A stretch of DNA of 64,000 bases, taken from positions 2,034,300 to 2,098,299 of the forward strand of contig OU452230.1 of assembly GCA_911728455.2 (NCBI GenBank). Direction: 5' to 3'. The stretch is from Marthasterias glacialis. Its lineage: Eukaryota > Echinodermata > Asteroidea > Forcipulatida > Asteriidae. The notes beneath the pieces are model-generated. The model did not search any database, was not told where the DNA came from, and saw only the letters and a list, made by a program, of their open reading frames with translations. Shown one piece after another: positions 1-12,209 of this stretch. Position numbers and translations under genes: made by a program. Numbering within the stretch: the first letter of the stretch is position 1; every line of letters begins with the position of its first letter.

Positions 1-170
1 CAAGGGGAACTGACTGGGTAAATTTAAATTCAATTTTGGGATGAACAAAGGAAAACTGACTGGAGCGGGAATTGAACCAGCGACCCCCAGATTTACGTAC
101 TGGCAGCTCAGTTGGTGGAGCGTCAAGGGTCAAATCCCGACCCAGTAAATTTTGTCTCCTGAAAAATAAG
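1..170. mobile_element. SINE-A, rearranged head-to-head pair
   Basis: 1-104 is the antisense body of SINE-A (the reverse of the GTTCATCCCAAAA and GTTCAATTCCCGCTCCAGT parts). At 105-123 the sequence switches to the sense A-box AGCTCAGTTGGTGGAGCG, followed by a sense B-box GGGTCAAATCCCG at 126-138 and CCCAGTAAATTTTGTC. An antisense copy would have had CGCTCTACCAACTGAGCT at that place. Confidence 0.75.
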
Positions 171-1892
171 GTACTAAGAGCTGATTGTTGTAATGGAATT
201 ATTCATTCAGCCAATCTTTTCCGAGGTCTACGTTGCTGAATAGGATACATTAAAGCAGTGTTCTCTCTTAACAGTGGTCTGCTGGCCAATTTCTAGTAAA
301 AACACCTGAGGGCCAGTCGAAATTCTCTCAAAGTGTTCCGGCTGGCTAGGTCAGTGTTGAAAAGCATCCTTATTGAGTATAAAGTATGAATCAGTGAAAA
401 AGCTGACAGACTAGTGAAAAGACTTGCTAACTGGTCTGGCTGGCTAGTCAATGAAAAAGTTAAGGGCAAAACTTGTAAAGTGTACAAAACGTGTACAGGT
501 TACAGGTTCTGCCCATAACATTATTATGTATTGCTTTCTTTCAAAGTAAAAGAAATAATAATACTCGGAAGATGTTAGGATTAATCAATTATCCTCTTAG
601 TTCACCGTGTTCAATAAAGACAATTTCGAATACGATTCTCCTGAAGCTTCATTTATATTCAAAGGCATTCAATGAGAAACTGGTATTTTTAATATCAGCA
701 TCTTCCATAGTCATTATTTCAAGCAAGGACACGCAAGTCTGTTCTTGGTTCCTTATAATGACCAATTGAAAGGAGTTTGCCACTTCGTGGCAGCTTCGTG
801 GCAGCTTCAGTGGCTATAGAAAATCGAAAACAATTCAAAGTTTTTGTAATTTGAAAGCAAATAAAATGCTCTACCAAAATGTTACAGTATTTCCCCCCCC
901 CCTTGCCCTGAAACCATTCAACTCAACCCACAAATCCACCACATGGCCTTGTACGTTGTATTAACTTGCCACCACACTAATGGGGATAATTCAACTCGGA
1001 TGCTCATGTAGTGGATCCACAAATTAAATTTAATAATTTCCTATTTCCTTAATTTTCTTGAATGTGGTGTGTATGATGAACCAACCGTCAAAGAGAACTT
1101 TTCTCTGAAATACTGTCAATGATGTACAGTATGTAAACTGTCCCTTCAAAACATCTTATTTTTTTTAAATGTTATTTCCTCATAGGCCTAAAGGCCATGT
1201 GACTCTCATCATGTACGCTGACGGGGCTCAAATTTCAAGACAATCTCCACTGGCCCCTGGGCCTTGAAGCTTAGAACTTTCACTGGGCCAAAAACTTTTG
1301 AAGACCTAAGTTATTTCTTTCTGTTGTTTATTTACTGATCTTTCAGGAGGTGGTTTGGAATTAAAAATGTAAGTAGGTCTATACATGTACATTAGTAAAT
1401 TTTCACTTATCCGGAAAACACTAGACTGCAGGACCAGCAGCATAGCAAGGATTTTTTCACTGGGGAGGGGGAATTGCTTTTTAGTAGGGGGAGGGGGCAA
1501 TGCTTTTCAGTGGGGTGGAGGCCCAGGGGCCATGATTTTTAATGAATTACATGTAAATGTAGCTACATTTTTTTATGGAGGGCAGGGGCACCTGGAGGCC
1601 GTTGGAAACTGCCCCCCCCCCCCACGCTGCTATGCAGGACTTGATTGATTGTGGGGTTAATGGCCAATTGCCAAAATTACTGGACTCTGGCTGGTTGTCC
1701 AGTGGGTATTTCAAGCCCTGTTGATGCACCCTCTTTTGTATCGCTCAAAAACAGTCACCAGATGCACCCTTCAGTGGTCTCTTTGACTACATCGATCAAT
1801 TTGAGTGGAAGGAGACAAAAATGGTACACTATTATGATAAAGACCACCTAATTGTCTCTCCCCCTTTCCTCCAGAACACCCCTGCCCCCCCC

Positions 1893-2020
1893 AAAAAAAA
1901 ATAAAAAATAAAATAAATAAAATAAATAAAAATAAATAAATAAAATAAATAAATAAATAAAAATAAATAAATTAATAAAAATAAATAAATAAATAAATAA
2001 AAATAAATAAATAAAAAATT
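1893..2020. repeat. (AAAT)n-type microsatellite
   Basis: About 128 bp of A and T in AAAT/AATAA units with varied A runs, after a C-run. Confidence 0.95.
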
Positions 2021-3190
2021 AAAGCTAGAGAAAAATACTGTGTAAAAAAGTAATGACAGTTTCCTGAATTCTCAACAATCCATGAAAATGACAAAAAATG
2101 ACAATGTTTCAGTTGCCCAATGTTTAGACAGTAGAACTTAAGAGTGGGTGTGTACAAGTTCCAGATACAAGTAAAGCAGAACATTTTATCAGTTCCCTGG
2201 TCAATCCAATGCTGGGAATACAAGTGACTTTTTTTCTCAGTCACTACTTACTGCGGTGTTTTAATTGTACTGTTAGATCAATTTCCATTGATCTTTGGGT
2301 AAACATTGCATGAGGTGATTCTCTGACAACCCAAGGGCCATAAAATAGAGCTACAGCGTAGATGTAATAAGCTCACAAACACATTGAGCACAGACAAGTT
2401 TTGCTCTACAGGTCGTCTACGGGTAACCAACCAGAATAATATAACACTGGTTGTGTAAAATGACAGGTTCCCCGCTAATTGTTGTGCTTATCAAACAAAG
2501 ACAAGATAAAGTAATTGGAAATTTGTATTGGATCAGTTGCACATCATTGCAAAAAAATAAATAAAAAATAACTTGAAAAATAGTTTTGGGTGGAAATATT
2601 TCTCTACTTAACAGCTGTACGGAATTGTGACTTTGTGTTTTTAAATTCAACTGTGTCTTCAAAAAAAGAAGAGTTTAATTTTATTTACTTTATTGATTTC
2701 TCTGGTTTAAAAAGCATTAAATGGACATTATGCTTGTAGGGATGATGTTGTATGAAAATGAAACAGCTCTGCCTGGTGCCACATACATGTACATGTACAT
2801 GTATTTTTTTGTGAAAGATGTTCTTTAATAAGAGAATGGCGACGAAGTCTTAATTGGCCGTTTGAAACTGTCAACTGCCCATGTTCAGTGAGGGCCTTTA
2901 TCGCATGGCCGCGACACTGTAAGGTTTTAAACAGCTGGGTAAGACCTACATGTAGTCACCACTCTTTTATTCCCATTCGTAAATGCCCTTTTATTGTTAA
3001 GAGATAAAATGTCGAAAAAAAAATCACCAAACGACACCACAAACATTGCTTGCTTTGCAATGATTTTTTGCTGTAGTGTAAAGTTACATTCAGGAGCCCA
3101 GCTTTGCACTATGGGTCCGTTTCGTGGCTCTTCATATACGTGTCAGAGTATCAAAGCAGGAAACCAGACTAAAATAACAGGTCCTAAACA

Positions 3191-3296
3191 GCTCCAGCCG
3201 TGTCTTTATCAGCCGTTTAATACCAGGTAAACATGGTCATGTGACCACCATTCAACCAATAGGAATGCCTAAACTGTCTTGGGCATTTATGAATGA
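3191..3296 (+). repeat. Dispersed 105-bp repeat copy 1, with GGTCATGTGACC and CCAAT
   Basis: GCTCCAG, TGTCTTTATCAGCCGTTTAA, TGGTCATGTGACCACC, AACCAATAGGAATGCC and GGGCATTTATGAATG recur at 33758 in the same order. The palindrome GGTCATGTGACC and the CCAAT box are also common transcription-factor sites, but its dispersed copy makes it a repeat first. Confidence 0.8.
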
Positions 3297-4613
3297 CAAG
3301 TAACTTCTTCTAGCATACATGTACATGGACTACAATGAATCTCCTTAATAATACTAAGTTACATTTCCCTGTTGTTTGTTTGCATTGTGCATTTGCAGAC
3401 TGCATAATAAATTGTGTGTTATACACGTATAATAGTGCATTACACATGTACATTTGAGTCTACACTGCTCCCATTTTCCCCCTCTCTCTCTCTATGGAAC
3501 ATCTTTCAACAATACTGTGAGCTCTGTAAATAGTCTTTATGTAAAACCGGGTCCAATAAAACTGTGTGATGAGAACTGAATGGCATCAAAGCCTTGCCTG
3601 GGTCAATACTTGTGTACTGAACGCACACACGCACACGGAGAAGCTTAGTTTGTGGAATGTTGATGGTCTATGTCCTTGTACACATTTAGATGTTATTAGT
3701 GAAATAGTCCAGGTCAGACAGATTGGGTACAATGTACATACATGTAGATGTTTATTGACAAGGATAAAACTGCTGATTGCTTATTGTTCATTGCACCATA
3801 TACATTGATAATCAAATTTTGATTTGAGTTTGGAAAATAACAATGGTTACTACTGGTGGCAGAGAGAAAATTGTATAAGTTGTTTCATTTTTCCTAGGGG
3901 AGGTTATGGGGGCGTTGGTTATGGGGTAGGGGGGAAGGGGGAAGTACATATAACATGTTAATATGTGTCATTTTACGATGAATTACTTTAAGTTTATTGT
4001 CACTCTGAAAACAACAAAGTCACTACAATTGTTCTTGTAAAGTACCATTATTTCCCCCGTCTACCATAATTATTCACTTTCATTTGCTCTGGTCTGAAGT
4101 TTGTGATGGTTAACATAGGCTTTTTGCAGAGCTGACACTTTGCTACATGTAGTTGTCGTAAGGGCAATGTAGTTTTTCCTTTCTGTATTCTATTTCAAGG
4201 GGCACCAGGGCAATGTGCCATTTGGATTTGAATGATGTCTGGTACAATGCCTTGCTCAGTCACAAAGTGAATGCTTCATTTGAATTACTCAGACTGAATT
4301 CAGCGTTTTGTTGTCCTATAGATTGCACATATTCGGTCAGATAATGATAGTGCGATAAAAAAATGCTATTTTGAAAATTCAAAGTCAATGAGTCTTGGCC
4401 CACATCCTTCCAGTCTTATCACAGGTCATCAAACATTATGAAACTAAGAACACACCCCGAGATGACATGAGTAAGGGAACGACGTCCCACGACTTACCCA
4501 AACCGAGATTCAAGCCGAAGAAGACAAAGCCAAAACAGAATGAGCTAACCCTACGTAGTACTCTGCAGAAGTACCCTCCAATAGCAACCTATGGGTACTT
4601 CTGGAGTAACGCA

Positions 4614-4633
4614 CATCATCATCATCATCATCA
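4614..4633. repeat. (ATC)n microsatellite
   Basis: Six to seven ATC units at the end of a GC-balanced open stretch (see findings). Confidence 0.9.
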
Positions 4634-4976
4634 AGCACGATAAGGGGCAAGCGTTTCACAGCTTTACATACATATACATAAGACATGCCAGATACACAAT
4701 TTCCGATGAAATTTGGGCATAAGGAATACCAGTCTTAGCTGATTTGTGGGTGGCTACACTGTACATCATATCCTATGCAAAAGCTTGCCCCGAACCGTGT
4801 GATGTACACATGTTCATGTAGGAACAGTATTTTGTTTGTCTTGGAAGAATTCCTACTTCAAATAGCAACCAGGCAAGTCACTTTACCACTACCAGACAAT
4901 AGTCAAATTTAACTTGCAAATGGCTTATTGCCTCAATTACCTCCTTGAAGCAACAGGCTTATTTGCGTGTACCTAA

Positions 4977-5062
4977 TAGACCTTAATACGTCTGACGTCA
5001 TGAGTCCCATAGAGATGTACATGTACAACAGCGCCCTCAATGAGGTCAAGATGGCCGTAAGT
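4977..5062 (+). mobile_element. Possible MITE-E relative, fragment
   Basis: TAGACCTTAATACGTCTGAC, GTCATGAG and GGTCAAGATGGCCG resemble the ends and the CCATCTTG motif of MITE-E and of the insertion at 60146. Only one end is visible. Confidence 0.4.
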
Positions 5063-5240
5063 TTACTGTAGGAAAACGACTTTGCATACCCTCTTTTCAA
5101 GATGCCCTTCCCCAGTGGGGACATGTACTATTGTCTCCAAGCAAACTTTAATCCTCGATTCTGATTGGTGGATCCATGGTAACAACAGTGTGATATTAAA
5201 CCATATCACACGGTCCTTATCACTGTTCTTACTCTGGGTA

Positions 5241-5416
5241 TAGACCTTTATCATGGTGCGGCCATCTTGATTTTCTCCCATTCAAACCAATGTAACCAAA
5301 CCGAGGCTGGAAGGGCAAATAGTCTGGTTCCTTTTTGAACAATGAATATTAGCATATATTACTGTTATTGGATACAGGGAACATGACCAAGATGATGGCA
5401 GCATGATAAAGGTCTA
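5241..5416 (+). mobile_element. MITE-E copy 1 (176 bp including TA duplications)
   Basis: Ends are TAGACCTTTATCATGG and GCATGATAAAGGTCTA. It contains TGCGGCCATCTTGATTTTC, GGGCAAATAGTCTGGTTCC and TGTTATTGGATACAG. If the first and last TA are the target duplication, the element is 172 bp, in the style of Tc1/mariner-type non-autonomous elements. Confidence 0.88.
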
Positions 5417-5463
5417 TTGTGCCAGTTTAAGCTGCTTGTCAAGTTTGCTTGAAGATGAATTTG

Positions 5464-5557
5464 TTATCACACACGTGCTCGTGGAATACTATATCTCATA
5501 CCATGAGACGCAGAAGCACTATATTTTTCCGTATTCCACTCATGCTTGTGTGATATA
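5464..5557. repeat. Imperfect 94-bp foldback
   Basis: TTATCACACACGTGCTCGTG-GAATAC at the left and GTATTCCACTCATGCTTGTG-TGATATAA at the right pair over about 25 bp with a few mismatches. It lies 47 bp after MITE-E copy 1. Confidence 0.75.
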
Positions 5558-6493
5558 ATTAATAGTATACGATTGGAGTTAAGAAGTTAATACAAGACAC
5601 ATTGTTTCCTTATTGTGTTCATCTTTAAGATGCACAACTGAGCTTTGATCTTACTATTCTTAGCTACAGTACTAACAAGGTCATCCGTCTTATTTTCTCT
5701 AATGCTACAGACTTACAGGTCATCATACGCCAAACTTGAGTGGGACTTTTCCAAAAAGGTTCACCAAGGAAATGATGAGTGCTACAGACAAATTGGGGAT
5801 AATACCAATCCGATCTGTTGCAAACACTTCTGCCCAGTACCAAGGTCTGCCCAGTACTATTGAGATTGACTAAATTTGCTTCCTGGATTAAATACATGCA
5901 TGTAGTTAACCTGGATTTAAGCTTCTGACATGCGTAACAAAGGTAAGGTCTTTCTTATTTGTTTTGTAGTAGTAGTAAAGCCAGTGTTTTCCCAGAAGTA
6001 AGTGTAGACGGTGTTTTTCTTTACATGAAGAAGATTTATTGTGCAGGATTTGTTAAATTTTTCATGTGCAAAAACTGTAAATCGCAGAACACAATGTGTG
6101 CAGAGAGCGTCTATAGATATGTAGATGGGACTCTTCCACGATGAACAAGTTTTACGCAGACAGTGCACTGTCAAAAATATGCAGCCCTTTTGTTCGCTCA
6201 AGGTACAGTGTTGACGACAAACAACGACAAAACAAAAAAGGGATTGTTAAGAATAAATGCCTATTGTAGTTGGACCTTGTCCAGAAAAAGGATGGAATGT
6301 GGACGGGTCTTTGAATTGATCATTATTCTGTTGTGCAATACTTGTATAATCTGTTCTTGCAAATAAAGAGGTCAAATATGTAGAAACGCATGCCACCTAC
6401 ATGTACATGTAGACTAGTTTGCATTTGGACCATCAACTGCTGCACAGTGCTGCATTATCATGACACTTGACTAATTTTTCTGGTCCAGCTGGA

Positions 6494-6614
6494 ACCCCCC
6501 CCCCAAAAAAAAAAAAAAATACAAATAAAATCCAAAACAAACAAACAACAAACAAACAAACAAACAAACAAGCAACAACCCCCCCCAAAAAAAAAAAAAA
6601 AAAAAAAAAAAAAA
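6494..6614. repeat. C-run, A-run and (CAAA)n low-complexity tract
   Basis: Two C8-C10/A-run blocks flank an AAACAAACAAAC stretch. A second copy of the pattern GGTCCAGC-GAACCCC followed by A-rich DNA occurs at 7118, so part may be a dispersed repeat with an A-rich end. Confidence 0.85.
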
Positions 6615-6904
6615 TTAAAAAGCAAAACGTATGGTACACAGACTAGTATTTGCATCTGGACCATCAACGGTATTCTCTGTTAAAAGTGGGCAACCAGCAA
6701 AATGCCAGCACCAAAAAAAAACAAAACAAAACCAAGGATTAGTAAACATTTTCTCAAAGTAGTCCAGCTGGCAAGTTTAATGCTTACAAACATGTACACC
6801 ACTGCTTTTACATGCGTGGCTTCCTTGCTTGTAAACCTCCCATGATACTATCATGGTATCATAATAGAGCATCTAGCCTACTCTATAAGTGAGGCGGATT
6901 TCGT

Positions 6905-7031
6905 TATCATGTTACGTGACTGCCTCGCTTATAAGCTACAGTGGCTATCATGATACGTGACCACCTCGCTTATAAGCTACAGTGACTATCATGATACATT
7001 CCCGCCCACTTATAGGTTAAGCTGCAGTGGC
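6905..7031. repeat. Three-copy tandem repeat, 41-45 bp unit
   Basis: TATCATG-TACGTGAC, CTCGCTTATAAGCTACAGTG occurs at 6905-6945 and 6946-6986, with a diverged third unit at 6987-7031. The preceding 60 bp hold further TATCAT and CTATAAGTGAG motifs. Confidence 0.85.
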
Positions 7032-7135
7032 TAGTCAAGTCGGGTAATTGTGAACACGCAAGAAAAAATTGGGAAGGAAGCCATTGCTGTAGATATGCAC
7101 TCTACTGATTTTTCTGGTCCAGCGAGAACCCCATC

Positions 7136-7262
7136 CCCAAAAAACAAAAACCGAAAAAAAAATCCCAACAACAAACAAACAATAAAGAACAAAACCCCCC
7201 AAAAAACCCTCCCCCCCAAAAAACCCCCCCAAAAAACCAAAAACAAAAAACAAAAAACAAAT
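7136..7262. repeat. A/C-rich low-complexity tract
   Basis: AAAAACAAAAACCG, CCCCCCAAAAAACC and CAAAAAACAAAAAAC runs over about 125 bp. The Lys/Pro-rich and Phe/Gly-rich frames through it are artefacts. Confidence 0.9.
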
Positions 7263-7887
7263 GCAAAACCCACACACATGCACACAAAACAGATGAAGAG
7301 AACAAAAAAAAAGTTGTTGTTTGCATATTCAAAGCACCTCACATCGGACTATGGTCTAAGTAATTTTTTTTTCCATTTGAAGGCATTTTGTCGAGCAAGA
7401 CCTTAAAGTAAGATCCTTATGTAAATAAACCTCAAGAAAGTAATTTTGACCCTGGCAGTTGTACTCACAAATTGTCACTGCAGAATTCAGACTTAATCGT
7501 CTCTAACCGAACTTATTCTTGTTGTTGAAATTGAAATTTGGAAGAAAAAAAAGTCACGCATATTTGAAGCGTCACACAATACAGCTAAATTCCTAATCCC
7601 CTGGTGTTAAAACAGCATGTAAATATTTGGCTATTCTTAGACTAACTTTATATTTGGCTGGGCCTTAAATTGTGTAATGGCATACACAGTGTGGGGCAAA
7701 ATGTTAAGTCCCCCCCTAGAGTTGTGTGTGGATCCTTGACTTATCTGATATAATTTGTATCTTGCTATTCTTTTGTGTTTGATTTCAAGTCAGGCATAGA
7801 TGAAAGGTGTAATTGATGATTGAAAAAAAACCAAAAACCAAACCCAACCAAACCCCCCCAAAACTGCAGCCAAAAACACCTATAAAA

Positions 7888-8060
7888 GGGCCTGGAATTA
7901 CATGGAGGCCATGGCGGCTGTTGCCCTGGTCTTGTTCTTGGTGCCCCTTCAAAAGAAGGGGTCTATGTCCCATAGACTATAAGATTTTTATCTTATCTGG
8001 AAGTGCCCTTTGCATAATGAAAATGGCCTTGCCCTCTCAAAAATGAATTTTCGGGCCTGC
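7888..8060 (+). mobile_element. MITE-F
   Basis: GGGCCTGGAATTACATGGAG, TTGGTGCCCCTTCAAAAG, GGAAGTGCCCTTTGCATAAT, AAAATGGCCTTGCCCTCTC and TTTTCGGGCCTGC are in family order. Confidence 0.85.
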
Positions 8061-8691
8061 TATAATATGTTCGTGTGTGTAAGTATCTTACAGGATTGGC
8101 TCAATACTATAAGGTCCTTATTAACAATTTGCAAAAATTTCATAAAATTGATTTGACATACATGATGTATTTAGAAGCTCCTTGCAAATGGAGCTCATTG
8201 GTCTAATGTGGTCTCCAAATTAATCGTTTGGCAAAAAGAAACATGCATTTTTAGAAAGAAGTGCTTTCGTTTGTGGATTTTGAGTTTTGTTTCCAGATTT
8301 ATAAGCATTTTACATTAGCGGCCTTTTGATTAAACATACGGATGTGACCCTCTCTTATTCTTGGAGTCTTAATGAAGATCAAGGCTTTGGTAGTTTGTTC
8401 TTGGTTAGTAGGCTATGACCTTTTATTTTTTATAAAAGACGAAACATAATTGTGTGGTGAGGTCTTTGTTGAATTGCAGTATGAGGGTGACGGAAGTGCA
8501 CAAAAATGATCTATTTGTCCAAAAAGAGGGCGCTTCTCTTGAATAATTGAGTAATAAACTATAGCTTAAGCAAATGTTATGCTCTATATGGTTGTATGGT
8601 ATGATGGGGTGTGACTAAGCTTAGGTGAGACCCATGGCTGCAGGGCAGTATCCAGTTGAAGCTTCTGACTGGCAACCCCCCCCCTCCCCCC

Positions 8692-8870
8692 CCGAACAAA
8701 GATATTGACAATTAGGGCTGGATAGCTCAGTTGGTAGAGCGTCGGTACGTATACATGTAGCTGGTGGTCACAGATTCAAATCTGCTGTAGTAAATTTGTC
8801 TTTGTTCACCCCAAAATTTATTAAAAAATTACCCAGTTGTCCCTTGTGGTTAATTGCTTGTAATAAATTA
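8692..8870 (+). mobile_element. SINE-A
   Basis: GAACAAAGATATTGACAATT, then a tRNA-like head with A-box TAGCTCAGTTGGTAGAGC and B-box-like AGATTCAAATCTG. GTCTTTGTTCACCCC and a GTCCCTTGTGG end follow. The B-box is slightly mutated. Confidence 0.85.
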
Positions 8871-10733
8871 AAGTATGAATAAATGGTGGGGGTGTATATG
8901 TTCTATGACTCTTACACAGACATGAATTTGCAATTAGTGACCATAGTACAAGGAGCGACGATTGTACAATATAATCAGTCCAACCACACCCATTGCATGT
9001 TATTTTGCCACTTTGGACCGAAGTACAGGTACAGAGTACAAAATGTAGTTTACATTTATTGTACATTACATGTACATCGAAACTGGGAAAATGTGAAGTT
9101 GATAAAAAGGGGACATTCTCGGAAGCACTTGGTTTGTTTTTATCAGATTAGAACGTGTGGGGGATTTTAAAAACAATATTGCCCAATCGCGCTTCGAGAG
9201 GATGTCTTTATTGGTCCACATTAACCTGCCGACCTCAGGGAAGAAAGCACGATCCATTTGTACCTCTCTGTGCATGAGGCAGAATGTGGGGGAGTAGTGA
9301 ATGATATACACCCATAGGTCTACAGCATTTGGTAGCGACCCTTGTGGCTAGCAGTTTCTAAACAGCAACAGATGTGGAGTTCACGGGCATTATTGTGAAC
9401 CGAAACATGAATGTTTGGTGGGAGACAGGAGGGTAGACCAAGTTTTGATCTGAATCTTTTTTCGATCAATTCCCAGGTGAAGTCAAGATTGTGAAAATCA
9501 GAATGTGTTCTACTCCCTGACATTGAAGTGTTAAGGATGCTATTGTGCTGTTTGCCCCGTTTGGGAATACGCTCATGAGAATACCCATGGAACAGTTACA
9601 TGTTGACATGGTCACAACCATTGTATTCACACTTTTGTGTTAGCTCTACCAATGGCTCTGTGTAGTCATGCATACACAACTATGTTTGACTAACCCTACA
9701 AGCTGCATGTGCATGTACACTATAATCAATGTGGACACAGTAAAACTCATGTGCAGCAGGACACAGACATTTTGTCAGCTTCACTAACTCATGATGAACT
9801 TGTCAATTCAAAAGGTCAAAAACTATCAAAGAGGTATTCTGAAGAGATTATCATTCGTGCAGCCGGTCATATATTGTCATGTACTAATTTGATGTGAATT
9901 CAGCATTCTAGTGTAGCTTCAGGGTTCTCTCCATGCTTAAGGGAAACAAACTCCCCCACCTTTGACTACATGTAGTCTTAAAATGCCGTTCTTTTTTCCC
10001 CCACAAAACTCCACTTTCGATGTCCGTTTAAATATATGTTTACCCGATGGACGAAAGAAATTTAAGGAAAAAAAAATTAACGAAAATAGACAGGGTTCTT
10101 TTCGCTTGAGTTGGCCGGCAGTCTTTTCTGCCCAATTAAGTTTCAAAGTTGTTATTCCTTGGGGAGGCAATTTATCTTTTGTGTGTACAATGTACAGAAT
10201 CTGTGGAACCCCCGAAAAGATTGTGATACGTGTAGAACGCTGTACACACACTGAAAGAGGAAGTGCTGAAAGTTGATTTCTTGTGGCGGTTGGGAACCCA
10301 ATCCAGTCAGTAAAAAAAAAGTCAAGCAAACTTTGAAACAAGTTGATTCTCTGTGGCACCACCAGTGTACAATAACAAAGAACCTGTTGTACGTCCCTGA
10401 GAGCCAGCCGTTACACGAATGCAACTTTGCCTTGAGTGGTGTAAACAGAACCCTCCTTGCTTTGTCAGTGACTGATTCCAAATAATAGATTTCCTTAGAG
10501 ATCAGCCATTGTCAAGCCTCATTGAACAAGTTGAAAAAACCTTTCTCTTTATTTAGAGGATACCCATTGTGTATTTACATAAATTAGAGGTCATACACAA
10601 ATAAATGTACATGTAAGATAGGGCCTTAAAGTGGACCAAATATATTAATTTAAAGATACATACACAAGAGGTTTTGGAACTTGGAAAAATTCATTCACAC
10701 TCTTACTTTTCCTGAAAAACACCCTGCCATTAT

Positions 10734-10868
10734 ACTTCGCAAATATACTCATTGCGCATGCATAGCCGTGGAATGAGGTGCATGCTGGTCTAGACCAAAC
10801 TCTGTCACTAAGTAGACCAGCATGCACCTCATTCCACGGCTAACGCGTGTACCGAGTATTTGCGAAGT
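10734..10868. repeat. Long hairpin: perfect 30-bp stem, 20-nt loop
   Basis: 10763-10792 and 10813-10842 are perfect inverted repeats (TAGCCGTGGAATGAGGTGCA...). An outer imperfect stem, ACTTCGCAAATA/TATTTGCGAAGT-like, brings the foldback to about 135 bp. It could be a small foldback transposon or, if transcribed, a hairpin RNA precursor. Confidence 0.88.
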
Positions 10869-12170
10869 AGTCTATGCACAACCAGCTTGTGAAAATTGGT
10901 AAGGGGTGATGAACATTCCTGTGGTGTTTTCTAATTCATCTCATTTGAACAAGCATCGTGGCAGTAAGTGTTTGCATTTGATAAGTCGAGATCGCCATCT
11001 TCTCTTTAGAAAAAGGGAAAGCAAATCTTGTCTAATTTTCTGGGTTTTACATACTGTCAGAATAACACCAGTGTCAGAATAACATCAGTGTCAGTCAGCA
11101 GCAAATTTGCAAAATTGACAAGGCTGCACTCCCTAAGCCTATGGCAAGGCTGATTAAAATTGTGGTGGAGACCTTACTTTCTGATGTCAGTCCATTTTTT
11201 TTATTGGTCCACGAACATTTACATGTACAGTAGTTGATTTTGAAAAATGTCAAAAAGCCAGTGGTATCATGTCAAATCAGTGTCATATTTGAAGCAGTTT
11301 GTTGTCGATCTTGTTGTACAAAATTGGGCTGGGTAAAATAAAACAGCCCAATGAATGTGTCTTTAAATGATTTGTTGATTTAGTTTTGTTTAGAAATGTT
11401 GAATTCAGGTCAAAATTGTTTCCTTCCTGAAAGGTCTGAATGTCATTTGGGGGAAGTCAAACTCACCCCCCATCCCACCCTTCAAAATTTAAGAACCTGC
11501 AAAAAACATACATTGACTATTGTGTACGACTGCAATGTTTTTCTTCTCGTCCTTTTTAACGAAAAGATGGTCAGGCCCCTGGACGTCAAGCAGATTGATT
11601 GAAAGCAAGGCCCAACAGACATTTGACTGACAATTGGCCATCCACTGTCATGTGATGATGCCGTCCCAAACCAGCCAAAATCCACTCTAGGCCGGACAGC
11701 TGGATGGCTCGCTAGATGAGAAACTGATTAGAGTACACTCAAGCGAAACAATTATTAATTTGTTACAGAACCTACAATTTTAGACTGTTGGCTGAATGGT
11801 GGCTCAAAACATTTTTTTTATGCAAACAAGCTGCAGATGGTTTAAAATGTGAGGTTGATTTCACATACAAGGTAAAAACGCCAAGTGGAAAATTATATCT
11901 TGACACTCAAACCAGTACCATGCAAGTTGTATGTCATGTAGCCTATTGCAAGAAGAGTCTGGTTTGAATTCAACAAATAAGAGACGATTTGATTATAGAG
12001 GAAACGAGATTCCCTTCAGAGTGCCCAACTTGACTGGTATTGGACTGGGTTTCAGTGGATAGCTAGGGCAGTAGTTCATAATTTTTGGGTGTACGACAAG
12101 CATACAGTGGCAATTGCACAATAGAACTGTTCTGTCGTGTCTGCATGTGTGTGGTAGCATTGTATAGGGG

Positions 12171-12209
12171 AAAAAAAAAAAACACACACACACACACACA
12201 CAAAAAAAA
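12171..12209. repeat. A-run, (CA)n and A-run
   Basis: A12, then eleven CA units, then an A-run. Confidence 0.92.

Noticed and set aside
7031..7406. Gly/Phe-rich and Lys/Pro-rich open frames
   Set aside because: They arise from A-runs and C-runs at 7136-7262.
9937..10362. 141-codon minus-strand frame overlapping a 104-codon plus-strand frame
   Set aside because: Neither has a recognised motif. The Phe- and Lys-rich composition reflects A/T runs, and both strands being open points to base composition, not coding.
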